Shown in pieces: positions 51,907-61,073 of a DNA stretch of 64,000 nt. The notes under the pieces are model-generated. The model was not told the DNA's origin, ran no database searches, and was given only the letters and a program-made list of their open reading frames with translations. The stretch covers positions 124,001 to 188,000 of the forward strand of contig OMYJ01000001.1 of the NCBI GenBank assembly GCA_900315245.1, in the 5' to 3' direction. Positions within the stretch are counted from its first letter, which is position 1; each line of letters begins with the position of its first letter. A program made the position numbers and the translations under genes. Origin of the DNA: an uncultured Bacteroidales bacterium. GTDB taxonomy: Bacteria; Bacteroidota; Bacteroidia; Bacteroidales; WCHB1-69.

Positions 51907-52271
51907 GGGGATTTCGGAGTGTTTTCCTTAGTCGTTTTGATTATGGATGATAACATTTTGATGAGTTCATCATTGTCATTCTTTAATGATTTGTATTCCA
52001 TTTATGTTAAATATTCTGCCGAATAAAGAATTTCAAGCCAGTAATCTGTTTCGCCTGCTTCTTTTAAGGCTATATTCATTTTGCTGATGAAGTCCTTACG
52101 ACTTTGGGCAAACAATCCTTCTCTTACATTAGCGCCAATACTTGTACCTGATTTATAGAATTGATAGGAGGCAACTGATTCTTTTTTCTTTTCTAAAAGA
52201 TAACGGTAGCATTTCGCCACTCTCTTTGCAAAAGCCACACTTTTCTCCTCGACAATGCTCTGCCTCGCCAT
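51894..52271 (-). pseudogene. Four-helix-bundle gene with an in-frame stop
   Basis: The frame from ATG 52271 reads to YLT and a TAA at 52002-52004, then continues in the same frame as MEYKSLKNDNDELIKML and on to a stop at 51894-51896. It lines up codon for codon with the intact copy at 34829 (YIDKTAFDSLYQDNKELLKML), where the stop position is Lys. So one substitution (probably AAA to TAA) separates it from a full 125-residue protein. It lies between rfbD and the beta-CASP gene, with TTTTAAC-type heptamers on both sides. Confidence 0.85.
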
Positions 52272-52305
52272 AACTTTTAACTTTTAGCTCTTAACTCTTA
52301 ACTTA
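52271..52305 (-). repeat. TAACTTT heptamer array before the broken four-helix-bundle gene
   Basis: TAACTTT twice, TAGCTCT, TAACTCT, TAACTTA on the plus strand. It contains the stop codon of the beta-CASP gene (52298-52300) and touches the ATG of the four-helix-bundle gene. Confidence 0.85.
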
Positions 52306-53704
52306 GCTCAATCGATTCCCGGAACTTCGGCACGTACGCCTGCTTGAAACCGGCCTCCTTCAAATGTTTCGCATAAGCATCACGGGCTTCGTTCTCGCCA
52401 TGTACGATGAAGATCTTCTTCAGCTTCTTGTTCCCTTTCTGACAGGAGAGGTAGCGGATGAGCTCGCTGTAGTCGCCGTGACCGGAGAAAGCGTCAATGC
52501 GGGCGAGGGTGGCGCGGACTTTATACTCATTACCAAAGATGGAGACAGTTTCGTCGCCGCGCATAATCTTCGCGCCCAACGTGGTCGGGGCACAGTAGCC
52601 CACGCACAGGATGGTGGTCTTCGGATTCTCGATGTTGTTGGCCAGGTGGTGTTTGATGCGCCCGGCCTCCATCATGCCGGAGGCGGAGATGATGATGCAT
52701 GGACGGTTGTGCTCGTTCAGCGCCTTGGAGTCGTCGATGGTGCGCACGTAGGAGAGTTTGTCGAAACCGAAAGGATCCTTCGTGGCAGCCATGAACTGCC
52801 GCATCTCCTCGTTGAAGCAGTCATCATGCAAACGGAATATGTTGGTGGCGGAGCAGGCCAACGGACTATCCACGAAACATTCGATGTCGGGGAGGTCGCC
52901 GGCGAGTTCCAGACGATGCAGCGTATAGACAATCTCCTGCGTCCTGCCGATGGCGAACGAAGGAATCAGCAGCTTACCTTTGCGTTTCGCGCAGGCGTCG
53001 CGCACCACGAGCATCAGCTCCTTGTCGGCCTCGTCCAACGTGGAGTGCAGCCGGTCACCGTAAGTGGATTCCGTGATGATGTAGTCGGCGTATGGGAATG
53101 GCTGCGGGTCGGGGAGGATGCGCTTGTCGTAACGTCCCACGTCACCAGTGTAGCACAGCGTGCGTGTCTTCCGTCCCTCCTTGAAGGTCAAGTAGATGGC
53201 GCTGCTGCCAAGCATGTGGCCGCTGTCGATAAAGTCGATGGCCACAGTCGGGGTGATGTTGAAATGCAGCCCGCGCGGGATGCTGATGAAGAGCCTCATG
53301 CACTCCACCGCGTCCTTCTCGTTGTAAATCGGCTCGATGGGGGTCTTGCCTACGCGCTCGGTCTTCTTGTTGAACTGCCGCGCATCGGCCTCCTGGATTC
53401 TGCCCGAGTCGGCCAGCATGATGGCGCAGAGGTCGCGGGTGGCGGGCGTGCAGAACACCTTGCCGCGGAATCCTAACTTATATATATATGGTATAAGGCC
53501 AGCGTGGTCGATATGCGCGTGCGAGAGCAGCACAATGTCGATTTTCGTCGGGTCGAAACCCAAATCGCGGTTCATGGCATCGGTCTCCAGACCCTTGCCC
53601 TGGTACATTCCGCAGTCCAGCAATATCTTAATTCCGTCCTTGGTCGTCAGCAGAAACTTGCTGCCAGTGACCTCTTCGGTCGCACCTAAAAAGTCTAATC
53701 TCAT
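52298..53704 (-). CDS. MBL-fold beta-CASP hydrolase (RNA exonuclease-like)
   Basis: 468 residues. Metallo-beta-lactamase core: LLSHAHIDHAGL (about 59-70), DSGHMLGS, YTGDVGR; beta-CASP domain TESTYGDR to SASGMMEAGR; and the RMMBL end with FSGHGDYSEL and IVHGE. Such proteins are Zn-dependent RNA endo- or exonucleases related to CPSF-73. No KH domain. The substrate is probably RNA. Its stop codon lies within a heptamer array; the next gene upstream (NarI-like) is 5 bases away on the same strand. Confidence 0.93.
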   Translation of the reverse strand: MRLDFLGATEEVTGSKFLLTTKDGIKILLDCGMYQGKGLETDAMNRDLGFDPTKIDIVLLSHAHIDHAGLIPYIYKLGFRGKVFCTPATRDLCAIMLADSGRIQEADARQFNKKTERVGKTPIEPIYNEKDAVECMRLFISIPRGLHFNITPTVAIDFIDSGHMLGSSAIYLTFKEGRKTRTLCYTGDVGRYDKRILPDPQPFPYADYIITESTYGDRLHSTLDEADKELMLVVRDACAKRKGKLLIPSFAIGRTQEIVYTLHRLELAGDLPDIECFVDSPLACSATNIFRLHDDCFNEEMRQFMAATKDPFGFDKLSYVRTIDDSKALNEHNRPCIIISASGMMEAGRIKHHLANNIENPKTTILCVGYCAPTTLGAKIMRGDETVSIFGNEYKVRATLARIDAFSGHGDYSELIRYLSCQKGNKKLKKIFIVHGENEARDAYAKHLKEAGFKQAYVPKFRESIELS

Positions 53705-53709
53705 AATGT

Positions 53710-54360
53710 TTACTCTTTATTTTCCTTATTCGGCCACACATTCCGCCAGCCGTAGAAGAAACCGAGATGATACCGCGCCGCGAAATAATAGACCGCGTGG
53801 CGGAGCTTGCCCAACGGCATGTAGAGGAAAAGCAGGATGCAGCTTATATAATATAATATGGTAACAGCTTCGCAACAGGTCGAACAGCACAGGTAAAGTG
53901 TGGTCATCAACTGGAAAAGGGTGACCAGTCCGCAGGAGATGTAGTCATCTGGCGTGGTAAAAGGCTTCAGATCTTTGGAGATCAACCTTCTGACAAACAA
54001 GATAACACCACATATAGTACCCAAAACGGTCGGGATGGCCAGAATCAGGTGCCAATTGCAGCCGCCGATCCAGCGATTGAAAAAGGGGAAGAAGGAGAGC
54101 AAAAAGAAGAGCAGACAGCAGAAGAGTCCGATATGGAACAGCATTCCCGTGGCGTAAGACGGAATATGCAGGTAGGCCGACTCCTTCTGGTCGGGCATCA
54201 TCGCACGGGTGTTGGCGTAAATAACGCCCTCCTTCACACTGCCACTCGGCTCCGACTTGTCCTTCGGGGCTCCCAAACGAATCACCTTGATTAAATGTAC
54301 CAATAAACTAACGAGGCAATAAACCGCTGCGGCTATTGCCAGATATTGCATGATACTCAT
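53710..54360 (-). CDS. NarI/DsrM-like membrane heme protein
   Basis: 216 residues with about five membrane helices. Possible heme-b ligands are His pairs in YLHIPSYATGMLFHIGLF and LRHAVYYFAARYHLGFFYG, the layout of respiratory nitrate reductase gamma chains and DsrM/HdrE. Unlike NarI there is no narGHJ. The next transcribed-upstream gene on the same strand is DsrC, and a DsrK/HdrD-like protein lies at 61.6 kb, so it probably passes electrons between quinone and a thiol partner. Family placement is from motif layout, not a search. Confidence 0.7.
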   Translation of the reverse strand: MSIMQYLAIAAAVYCLVSLLVHLIKVIRLGAPKDKSEPSGSVKEGVIYANTRAMMPDQKESAYLHIPSYATGMLFHIGLFCCLLFFLLSFFPFFNRWIGGCNWHLILAIPTVLGTICGVILFVRRLISKDLKPFTTPDDYISCGLVTLFQLMTTLYLCCSTCCEAVTILYYISCILLFLYMPLGKLRHAVYYFAARYHLGFFYGWRNVWPNKENKE

Positions 54361-54415
54361 ATTTACAAATTTAGGTTTTGTTGATTTAGCCTATATTATT
54401 TATGCATCTATGACT

Positions 54416-54487
54416 TTGGCTATTAGCTATTGGTCATTGGCTGTTGGCGAACACCTCGTAGCCAAAAGCTAATAGCTAAAAGCCAAT
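54416..54487. repeat. Heptamer arrays in inverted orientation
   Basis: TTGGCTA/TTAGCTA-type units (54416-54450) face AGCTAAT/AGCCAAA-type units (54460-54487). Their transcript can fold into a long imperfect hairpin. The right array lies 6 bases past the DsrC stop on the minus strand. Confidence 0.85.
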
Positions 54488-54493
54488 AGCCCA

Positions 54494-54811
54494 TTATACG
54501 CAGCCTTCGGGTTTGGGGAGACCGGCCACACGGCAGGCGCCTCTCGCGGGACCCAGCGGGAAGAGTTCGTAGATGTCCTTCAGTTTCAGATTGGCGGTCT
54601 TGCAGATGGTACGGACCATCGGGGCAATGCCTTTTTCCTCGTAGTTGGCACGGATGCAATCCACCACCTTCCAGTGATTCTCGGTCATCTCCGTGATACC
54701 GTCGGCCTTGGCGATTTCCGCAGCCAGTTCCTTGTTCCATTCTTCCGGATGGACCATGAAGCCGTCGCCGTCCATCTCGTAGGTTTTGTTATTGAATTCA
54801 ATATTTGCCAT
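54494..54811 (-). CDS. DsrC/TusE-family sulfur-carrier protein
   Basis: 105 residues. MANIEFNNKTYEMDGDGFMVHPEEWNKELA, ENHWKVVDCIRANYEEKGIAPMVR and the terminal arm with Cys93 and Cys104 (GACRVAGLPKPEGCV). Both arm cysteines are present, as in true DsrC, which forms trisulfides; TusE has only the last one. In sulfate reducers it hands sulfur electrons to DsrMKJOP. Here it sits with a DsrM-like membrane protein and no dsrAB in the window. Good -7 box upstream. Confidence 0.93.
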   Translation of the reverse strand: MANIEFNNKTYEMDGDGFMVHPEEWNKELAAEIAKADGITEMTENHWKVVDCIRANYEEKGIAPMVRTICKTANLKLKDIYELFPLGPARGACRVAGLPKPEGCV

Positions 54812-54832
54812 AATGATGAAAATTTAGAGGCG

Positions 54833-54877
54833 CAAAGATACAATTTTTTGTGAATGGTGAACAGTGAATAGTGTGGG
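54833..54877 (-). promoter_or_regulatory. -7 box of the DsrC gene with adjacent AGTGAAT heptamers
   Basis: TATCTTTG on the minus strand at 54833-54840, 22 bases before the ATG. GGTGAAC/AGTGAAT units lie at 54857-54877, in the -33 region. Confidence 0.5.
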
Positions 54878-54969
54878 TGATGGTGATGACCAACCGCGTT
54901 AGCGGTTGCATGTCTGTAGCCCAAATAAAAAATAGTACGTCCACCATGCGATATATAAGAAAAAAGTGT

Positions 54970-54977
54970 ATTTTTGC
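54970..54977 (+). promoter_or_regulatory. -7 box of rpsO
   Basis: TATTTTTG, 50 bases before the rpsO ATG. Confidence 0.55.
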
Positions 54978-55027
54978 CGCCGATTTAAAAATAGGTTAAA
55001 AAGATAAATTAAAAGCAGTTAGAAGTT

Positions 55028-55297
55028 ATGTATTTGACAAACGACGTTAAGAAAGAAATTTTCACGAAGTACGGTAAAAACGAAAAGGACACCGGCTCTC
55101 CCGAAGCTCAAGTTGCCCTGTTTACACACCGCATCAAACATTTGACCGAGCATGTGAAAGAAAACCACAGCGACCGCGTGACAAAACGCGCCTTGATTAC
55201 CCTGGTCGGTAAGCGCAAAAAAATGCTCGAGTACCTCAAACAACAAGACATTGAACGCTACAGAGCGTTAATCAAAGAATTAGGCTTAAGAAAATAA
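55028..55297 (+). CDS. rpsO: Ribosomal protein uS15
   Basis: 89 residues with the S15 core DTGSPEAQVALFTHRIKHLTEHVKENHSD and KRKKMLEYLKQQD. A 30S platform protein. It is followed by a strong terminator and then pnp, the same rpsO-pnp order as in many bacteria, where processing of the junction controls PNPase. Confidence 0.98.
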   Translation: MYLTNDVKKEIFTKYGKNEKDTGSPEAQVALFTHRIKHLTEHVKENHSDRVTKRALITLVGKRKKMLEYLKQQDIERYRALIKELGLRK

Positions 55298-55317
55298 TTT
55301 TTTACAGACGATTTCAG

Positions 55318-55359
55318 TATTCAAAAAGGCAATTTTGATGAAAATTGCCTTTTTGAATA
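55318..55359 (+). terminator. Terminator between rpsO and pnp
   Basis: Perfect 19-bp stem (arms starting TATTCAAAAAGG, 55318-55336, and ending TTTTTGAATA, 55341-55359) with a GATG loop. A 3' U run overlaps the stem. It separates rpsO from pnp; partial readthrough would couple them. Confidence 0.9.
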
Positions 55360-55399
55360 TTTGTTATTGTCGAAACTCGTACAATCTAAAAAAAACATT

Positions 55400-57709
55400 A
55401 TGAATTTAGGAGTAAGAACAACTTTCGATATCGGTGACGGTCGTATGGTTACGATTGAAACCGGCAAGCTGGCGAAGCAGGCCGATGGCGCTGCTGTCGT
55501 CACCATGGGCAACACCATGATTTTAGCCACCGTCTGTTGCAAGAAAGAGGCCGTTGAAGGCACTGACTTCATGCCCCTTCAGGTGGAATACCAGGAAAAA
55601 TACGGCGCTGTGGGTCGTTTCCCCGGCGGTTTCTTCAAACGCGAGGCACGCCCTTCCGAGTATGAGATCCTCATCGCCCGTCTGGTGGACCGCGCCATCC
55701 GTCCCCTCTTCCCCAAGAACTTCCACGCTGAAACCCAAGTGGTTGTGACGCTGATTTCCGGCGACAAGAACTTCCTGCCCGACTGCCTTGCATGTCTCGC
55801 AGCTTCTTCCGCTATCGCAGTCTCCAACATCCCCTTCGAGTGCCCGATTTCCGAGGTGCGTGTGGGCCGCGTGGATGGACAGCTCGTGGTGAACCCCACC
55901 GTTGAGGACATGGAACGTTCCGACATCGACATGATCGTGGCCGCCTCCATGGACAACATCATGATGGTGGAAGGCGAAATGAATGAGATTTCCGAAGACG
56001 ACATGGTTGCCGCCCTCAATTTCGCCAAGGAAGCCATCAAGGTGCAGTGCCAGGCGCAGTTGGATCTCGCCGCACAGGTGCCCACCGCCAACCCGAAACG
56101 CGAATACTGCCACGAGACCGACGACGAGGCCATCCGTGAGCGTATGAATACCGAACTTTACGACAAAGTGTATGCCGTCGCCAAGTCCTTCAAGGGCAAA
56201 CAAGACCGCAACGCCGACTTCGACCAGATTCTCGCTGACTTCATCGAGACTATTCCCGAAGAAGAGCGCGATGAAAAGGCCGTGATGGTGAAACGCTACT
56301 ATGACGAAATCCTCTGGCACGCCATGCGCAACATGATCCTCGACGAACGCATCCGTCTCGACGGCCGCCACACCGAGGACATCCGTCCCATCTGGATTGA
56401 GACCGGCTACCTGCCGTCCGCACACGGTTCCGCCATCTTCACCCGCGGTGAAACCCAGTCTTTGACCACCTGCACGCTCGGCACCAAGCTCGACGAGCAG
56501 ATCATCGACGGCGCCGTAGTGGATGGCACCAGCCGTTTCCTGCTGCACTACAACTTCCCGCCCTACAGCGTGGGCGAGGTGAAACGCATCGGCAGTACCT
56601 CCCGTCGCGAGGTCGGTCACGGCAACTTGGCCAAACGCGCCCTCAAACCGATGATCCCGTTCGACGATCCGTCATTCCCCTATACTGTCCGCTTGGTTTC
56701 CGACATTCTTGAATCCAACGGAAGTTCCTCTATGGCAACCGTTTGCGCCGGCACACTCGCGCTGCTTGATTGCGGTGTGAAGATGAAGAAGCCCGTTTCC
56801 GGTATTGCCATGGGCTTGATTACTGACGAAGCCACTGGCCGCTACGCCATCCTCTCCGACATCCTCGGCGACGAGGACCACCTCGGCGACATGGACTTTA
56901 AGGTCTGCGGTACCGAAGACGGTATCACCGCCTGCCAGATGGATATCAAGGTCAAGGGTCTTTCTTCCGAGGTGATGGCCGAAGCTTTGGCTCAGGCACA
57001 CCGCGGCAGAATGTTCATCCTTGGCAAAATCAAAGAAGCGATGCCCGCACCGAGAGAAGATTACCGTCCATTCGTGCCGCGCATCGTCCAAATGCAAATC
57101 CCGCGCGAATTCATCGGCGCCGTCATCGGACCTGGAGGCAAGATCATCCAAGAGATGCAGCGTGAGACCAACACCGTCATCAACATTGAAGAGGTCGGCG
57201 AATTCGGCATCATCGACATCGCAGCCGCCAACGTGGATGACATCAACGCCGCCATGGCGCGCATCAAACTCATCACCACACTGCCTGAAGTGGGTGAGAT
57301 TTACGAAGGCACGGTCAAGACCATCACCGACTTCGGCGCATTCGTGGAATTCCTGCCGAACACCGACGGTTTACTGCACGTTTCCGAGATCGCATACCGC
57401 CGCATCGACAATGTGGCTGACGTGCTCAACGTGGGCGACAAGATCAAGGTGAAGCTCATCGAAATCGACGAAAAGACCGGCAAGTACAGACTGTCTCACA
57501 AGGTGCTGCTCCCGAAACCGGAAGGTTATGAGGAGGAGAAACCTCGCAGCAACGGCGGTCGTAACGGTGGTGGCAACCGCAACGGCGGAGGCCGTGATCG
57601 TGATCGCGACCGTGGGCGTCAGGGCGGTGCTCCCCGTCGGGGCAACAGCAACCAGCACGACGGCCAACGTCACCGTCAGGAAAGACGGGACTTCCCCGAT
57701 TTTGACTAA
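55400..57709 (+). CDS. pnp: Polyribonucleotide nucleotidyltransferase (PNPase)
   Basis: 769 residues from the ATG at 55400; an in-frame TTG at 55361 is inside the terminator loop region and unlikely. Two RNase PH domains ([50 protein letters not shown], then SGIAMGLI), a KH domain ([15 protein letters not shown]) and an S1 domain ([21 protein letters not shown]). It degrades mRNA 3' to 5' using phosphate. The C-terminal 40 residues are Gly/Arg/Asn-rich, probably extra RNA-binding. Confidence 0.97.
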   Translation: MNLGVRTTFDIGDGRMVTIETGKLAKQADGAAVVTMGNTMILATVCCKKEAVEGTDFMPLQVEYQEKYGAVGRFPGGFFKREARPSEYEILIARLVDRAIRPLFPKNFHAETQVVVTLISGDKNFLPDCLACLAASSAIAVSNIPFECPISEVRVGRVDGQLVVNPTVEDMERSDIDMIVAASMDNIMMVEGEMNEISEDDMVAALNFAKEAIKVQCQAQLDLAAQVPTANPKREYCHETDDEAIRERMNTELYDKVYAVAKSFKGKQDRNADFDQILADFIETIPEEERDEKAVMVKRYYDEILWHAMRNMILDERIRLDGRHTEDIRPIWIETGYLPSAHGSAIFTRGETQSLTTCTLGTKLDEQIIDGAVVDGTSRFLLHYNFPPYSVGEVKRIGSTSRREVGHGNLAKRALKPMIPFDDPSFPYTVRLVSDILESNGSSSMATVCAGTLALLDCGVKMKKPVSGIAMGLITDEATGRYAILSDILGDEDHLGDMDFKVCGTEDGITACQMDIKVKGLSSEVMAEALAQAHRGRMFILGKIKEAMPAPREDYRPFVPRIVQMQIPREFIGAVIGPGGKIIQEMQRETNTVINIEEVGEFGIIDIAAANVDDINAAMARIKLITTLPEVGEIYEGTVKTITDFGAFVEFLPNTDGLLHVSEIAYRRIDNVADVLNVGDKIKVKLIEIDEKTGKYRLSHKVLLPKPEGYEEEKPRSNGGRNGGGNRNGGGRDRDRDRGRQGGAPRRGNSNQHDGQRHRQERRDFPDFD

Positions 57710-57722
57710 TTTCCCATCATAC

Positions 57723-57758
57723 GAAGAGCGCCGCGAATCGTCACGGCGCTCTTCTTTT
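57723..57758 (+). terminator. Terminator of pnp
   Basis: 11-bp stem GAAGAGCGCCG/CGGCGCTCTTC with a 10-base loop, followed by TTTT. Confidence 0.88.
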
Positions 57759-57759
57759 C

Positions 57760-57882
57760 GGTGATTAGTGAACAGTGAGTGATTAGTGATTAGTGATTGG
57801 TAAATAGAATTGTCGATAGTCACAAGTCACAAATCACAAGTCACAAGTCACAAATCACAAGTCACAAATCACAAGTCACAAA
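57760..57882 (+). repeat. AGTGATT and TCACAAG heptamer arrays ahead of the Nif3-like gene
   Basis: AGTGATT-type units at 57760-57798, then nine TCACAAG/TCACAAA units at 57820-57882. The second array ends 4 bases before the ATG, so it forms the translation initiation region of the next gene. Confidence 0.9.
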
Positions 57883-57886
57883 AAAA

Positions 57887-58984
57887 ATGACAATCAAACA
57901 AGTAACCCAATTTTTAGAACAAAAATTCCCTTTGTACCTCCAAGAAGATTTCGACAACTGCGGGGTTCAGTGCGGGGATGTGCGTCAGGAAATCACTGGC
58001 GCGATGATCTGTTTCGAGATGTCGGAGCAGGTCATTGACGAGGCCATCGAAAAGGGCTGCAACCTCGTGATTTCGCACCATCCGCTGATGCTCAAGCGCG
58101 GCATCAACAAGATTGTACCCACAGACCGCGTGGGAGCGATGATTTGCAAAGCGTTGGCGCACAATATGGTACTCTACTCCATGCACACGAATATCGACAG
58201 TGGCGAAGGCGGCGGCAACGACGCTTTCGCGGAAAAACTCGGACTTCGGAACACGAAAGTGTTGGAACCACACAAAGGACTCTACCGCAAACTGGTGGTC
58301 TTTGTGCCCACCGACCACGCCGAAAAGCTCAAATCTGCGCTGTTCGCTGCAGGTTGCGGAGTGCAGGGCAATTACGACTCATGTGCCTACACGATGAGCG
58401 GCACCGGACAATTCCGGCCGCAAAACGGCGCCAACCCCTACCTCGGACAGGAGAACGTCCTCGAACACGTGGCAGAGGAACGTGTTGAAGTCCTCTACCC
58501 TACTGGTTTGCAACGGACTGTGATCCAAACCCTCTACAAAAACCACCCCTACGAGGAGCCTGCGTTCGATCTGCTGCCGTTAGAAAACGAGAGCCGCACC
58601 ATAGGCCTCGGCCGCATCGGAGAGTTGCCGGAAGAAATGACCGTACCGGCGTTCCTGTCTTTCCTGAAAGACAAACTGCAACTTCCACCGTTCCGCTACG
58701 CCGGAAACACAGAGCGGACAATCCGCAAAGTGGCGGTCTGCGGCGGCGGCGGATCCAGTTTCATCGACTTAGCCATCGCTTCGGGCGCAGACGCCTACGT
58801 GTCAGGCGATTTCAAATACCATGACTTCTTCAAGTCCCATTCTGGCACGCTTTTAGTGGACATCGGGCATTATGAAGGTGAATTTTTCATCAAGAATATT
58901 ATTTTCAACTTACTAAACGAAAAATTTACTACATTTGCCACCTTAATTTCTAAATTGGAATTTTTAGAAGTTAAATATTTTTAG
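57887..58984 (+). CDS. Nif3-like dinuclear metal-centre protein (YqfO type)
   Basis: 365 residues from the ATG at 57887; a longer frame from 57797 would translate the heptamer array (SHKSQITSHKSQIT) and is rejected. VISHHPLMLKRG and SMHTNIDSGEGGGNDAFAEKLGL hold metal-binding His/Asp; a PII-like insert lies in the middle; SGDFKYHDF and VDIGHYEGE close the site. Proteins of this family (GTP cyclohydrolase I type 2/NIF3) form toroidal hexamers; function not settled. In Bacteroidota it is regularly followed by a C4 zinc-ribbon gene, as here. Confidence 0.92.
   Translation: MTIKQVTQFLEQKFPLYLQEDFDNCGVQCGDVRQEITGAMICFEMSEQVIDEAIEKGCNLVISHHPLMLKRGINKIVPTDRVGAMICKALAHNMVLYSMHTNIDSGEGGGNDAFAEKLGLRNTKVLEPHKGLYRKLVVFVPTDHAEKLKSALFAAGCGVQGNYDSCAYTMSGTGQFRPQNGANPYLGQENVLEHVAEERVEVLYPTGLQRTVIQTLYKNHPYEEPAFDLLPLENESRTIGLGRIGELPEEMTVPAFLSFLKDKLQLPPFRYAGNTERTIRKVAVCGGGGSSFIDLAIASGADAYVSGDFKYHDFFKSHSGTLLVDIGHYEGEFFIKNIIFNLLNEKFTTFATLISKLEFLEVKYF
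58930..58937 (+). promoter_or_regulatory. Possible -7 box of the zinc-ribbon gene
   Basis: TACATTTG inside the end of the Nif3-like gene, 77 bases before the next ATG. Confidence 0.35.
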
Positions 58985-59014
58985 ATTGTTGATAATCAAA
59001 TAGTTAAATCAAAT

Positions 59015-60088
59015 ATGGCCAAGAAAAAAGTAACTGAAGAAGAGGTTGAAAACGGTACGAAAAAAGCGAAAGTGGAGAAAATTGTCCCCAAAATGAAAAA
59101 GATCACCCCGAAACGGGTGAAGGTCCCCCAAGTGGAAGAGAAAGTGGAGGAGAAACCCGTGGAAATAGCGGAAGTCGTGGAAGAGGTGGTCAAAGTGGAA
59201 GAAGCACCGAAACCGAAACAAAAAGTGGCCAAAAAACCTGTGGTGGAAACTATTATCGAGGATGACGATGTAACGGTGGAGAAGTCTTCCGACGGAGTCG
59301 TGGAAGTGAAAAAACACGAGAGCACCCAAAGTACCGCCGAAGAGTTGTCTATCGAGCAGAAGTTGTTGTCTTTGTACAACTTACAACAAATCTGCACTAA
59401 AATTGACGACATCCGCATGATCCGTGGCGAACTTCCTGAGGAAATTCGCGACAATGAAGACGAATGCGAAGGCTTGAACACCCGCATCAGCAAATTCACG
59501 GATGACATCAAGAACCTCAAACTGAAAATCGCCTCCGAGAACACCAATATCGACGAGGCCAAAGCTTCTATCAAAAAATATGAGGAGCAGCAAAATTCAG
59601 TCCGCAACAACCGTGAATATGAAGCTCTGAGTAAGGAAATTGAATTTCAACACCTCCAAATCCAAGTGGCCGAAAAGCACAAAGAAAGACACGAGGCTGA
59701 AATTCTGGACAAACAGAATAAGATTTCCGAGACCAACGAACGTTTGAATGAACTGCAAGAAGTTCTGGAACACAAAAAAGCGGAATTGGAAGTGATTGTG
59801 GCTGACACACAAAAAGAAGAGGAGGAACTCTTAGCCAAAGCCGAAGAGCTGAAAGCCAAAGTCGATGACCGCCTGCTTGCCGCTTTTGAGCGCATCCGCA
59901 AAAACGCCCATAACGGACTGGCCATCGTGAAGATTGAGCGCGATGCTTGCGGCGGTTGCTTCAGCAAAATCCCCCCGCAACGCCAGTTGGACATCTGCCT
60001 GCACAAGAAAATCATCGTATGCGAAGCTTGCGGTCGTATTTTCATTGACGACAAATTGGTGCGCGAACACGAAAACGATGCACAATAA
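59015..60088 (+). CDS. C4-type zinc-ribbon coiled-coil protein with extended N-terminus
   Basis: 357 residues. Residues 105-310 are long coiled coils (LLSLYNLQQICTKIDDIRMIRGELPEEI, then NREYEALSKEIE), and the C-terminus has a zinc ribbon (CGGCFSKIPPQ ... VCEACGRIF). The family (zf-RING_7/CdsZ-like) is normally about 250 residues and binds nucleic acid or translation factors. This one adds some 105 residues rich in Lys, Glu and Val (KVEEKPVEIAEVVEEVVK), low-complexity and probably disordered. It follows the Nif3-like gene by 30 bases, the usual pair. Confidence 0.88.
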   Translation: MAKKKVTEEEVENGTKKAKVEKIVPKMKKITPKRVKVPQVEEKVEEKPVEIAEVVEEVVKVEEAPKPKQKVAKKPVVETIIEDDDVTVEKSSDGVVEVKKHESTQSTAEELSIEQKLLSLYNLQQICTKIDDIRMIRGELPEEIRDNEDECEGLNTRISKFTDDIKNLKLKIASENTNIDEAKASIKKYEEQQNSVRNNREYEALSKEIEFQHLQIQVAEKHKERHEAEILDKQNKISETNERLNELQEVLEHKKAELEVIVADTQKEEEELLAKAEELKAKVDDRLLAAFERIRKNAHNGLAIVKIERDACGGCFSKIPPQRQLDICLHKKIIVCEACGRIFIDDKLVREHENDAQ

Positions 60089-60182
60089 TTGCCTATTTTA
60101 AACGTTATTGCAATTAACACGTCTATTGCGACGTTTTTATAATAGAAACAACTTTATTAATCACCATTATTAAAAAAGTATT

Positions 60183-61001
60183 ATGAAAAAAGTATTAAGC
60201 GTATTATGCATGGCCCTTCTGGCCGGAGGTATGATTTTCACCTCATGTACTCAAAAACAGTACACCATTACTGTTAACTCTAACAACGATGCTTGGGGCA
60301 CCGTGACTGGCGGCGGCACATACAACGATGGTGCTACTGCTACTCTGACTGCAACACCAAAAGACGGTTATATCTTTGTGAAATGGCAAGACGGCACCAC
60401 CGAAAATCCTCGCACTATCACCGTTACCGCTGATGAAACCTGGACCGCTTATTTCGAAGCTGCTCCTGTTTCTCAAGGCACCACCAAAGTGACTTTCAAC
60501 GGTTCCACCTGGAATGCAGCCAACATGACCGCTTATGATAAAACTGCCGAAGGCTACCTCTATGCGGAATTCTTCAAAGTTGCAAACAGCGAAGACAATA
60601 TCTATTGCGACGGTTTCCTTGAAACCACTCCTGGCAGCTATGATTTCCAAACCAACAAAGACATCGTTAATTATCGTGACCCCAACTTCACCTATTATGA
60701 CGCTGAAGGTATTTTGGATAACGAGAATCATCAACCTGGAGAATACTGGGGTTGGAACACGAATACTTCTTCTTTCACAGAAACTGTTACAGCTGTCGAT
60801 TTGAACGCTCTGACGATCAGCGGTTCTTGGAATGCTGAAGTGTTCTCTGCAGAAGAGTATGTGGCTTATCTCCAAACTGGCGCTATGCCTACAATGCATC
60901 CTTTCAGCGGTGTTATTGACAACATGCCTTGGACTTGGAACACCAGCAAAGCCCCTGTCAGCAAGAAAGGCACTCATAAAGTGGCTCAAAGAGTGAAATA
61001 A
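60183..61001 (+). CDS. Lipoprotein with InlB B-repeat-like domain
   Basis: 272 residues. Lipobox at MIFTSC (Cys about 22). Residues 27-96 form a Flg_new/InlB-B-type repeat (YTITVNSNNDAWGTVTGG, GATATLTATPKDGYIFVKWQDG, RTITVTADETWTAYF). The rest has no known motif. Likely exposed at the cell surface. Monocistronic with a strong terminator. Function unknown; the domain often mediates adhesion or is only a spacer. Confidence 0.75.
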   Translation: MKKVLSVLCMALLAGGMIFTSCTQKQYTITVNSNNDAWGTVTGGGTYNDGATATLTATPKDGYIFVKWQDGTTENPRTITVTADETWTAYFEAAPVSQGTTKVTFNGSTWNAANMTAYDKTAEGYLYAEFFKVANSEDNIYCDGFLETTPGSYDFQTNKDIVNYRDPNFTYYDAEGILDNENHQPGEYWGWNTNTSSFTETVTAVDLNALTISGSWNAEVFSAEEYVAYLQTGAMPTMHPFSGVIDNMPWTWNTSKAPVSKKGTHKVAQRVK

Positions 61002-61016
61002 TTTTTTTCACAAAAT

Positions 61017-61053
61017 AAAAAAAGACTGCTTCTGAAAAAAGCAGTCTTTTTTT
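61017..61053 (+). terminator. Terminator of the B-repeat lipoprotein gene
   Basis: GACTGCTT/AAGCAGTC stem extended by A7/T7, with a 7-base loop and trailing T run. Confidence 0.88.
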
Positions 61054-61073
61054 TATCCAAATAAGCTTCTGAC

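Noticed and set aside
57797..57886. N-terminal extension of the Nif3-like protein
   Set aside because: Would translate the TCACAAG array; the conserved protein starts at 57887.
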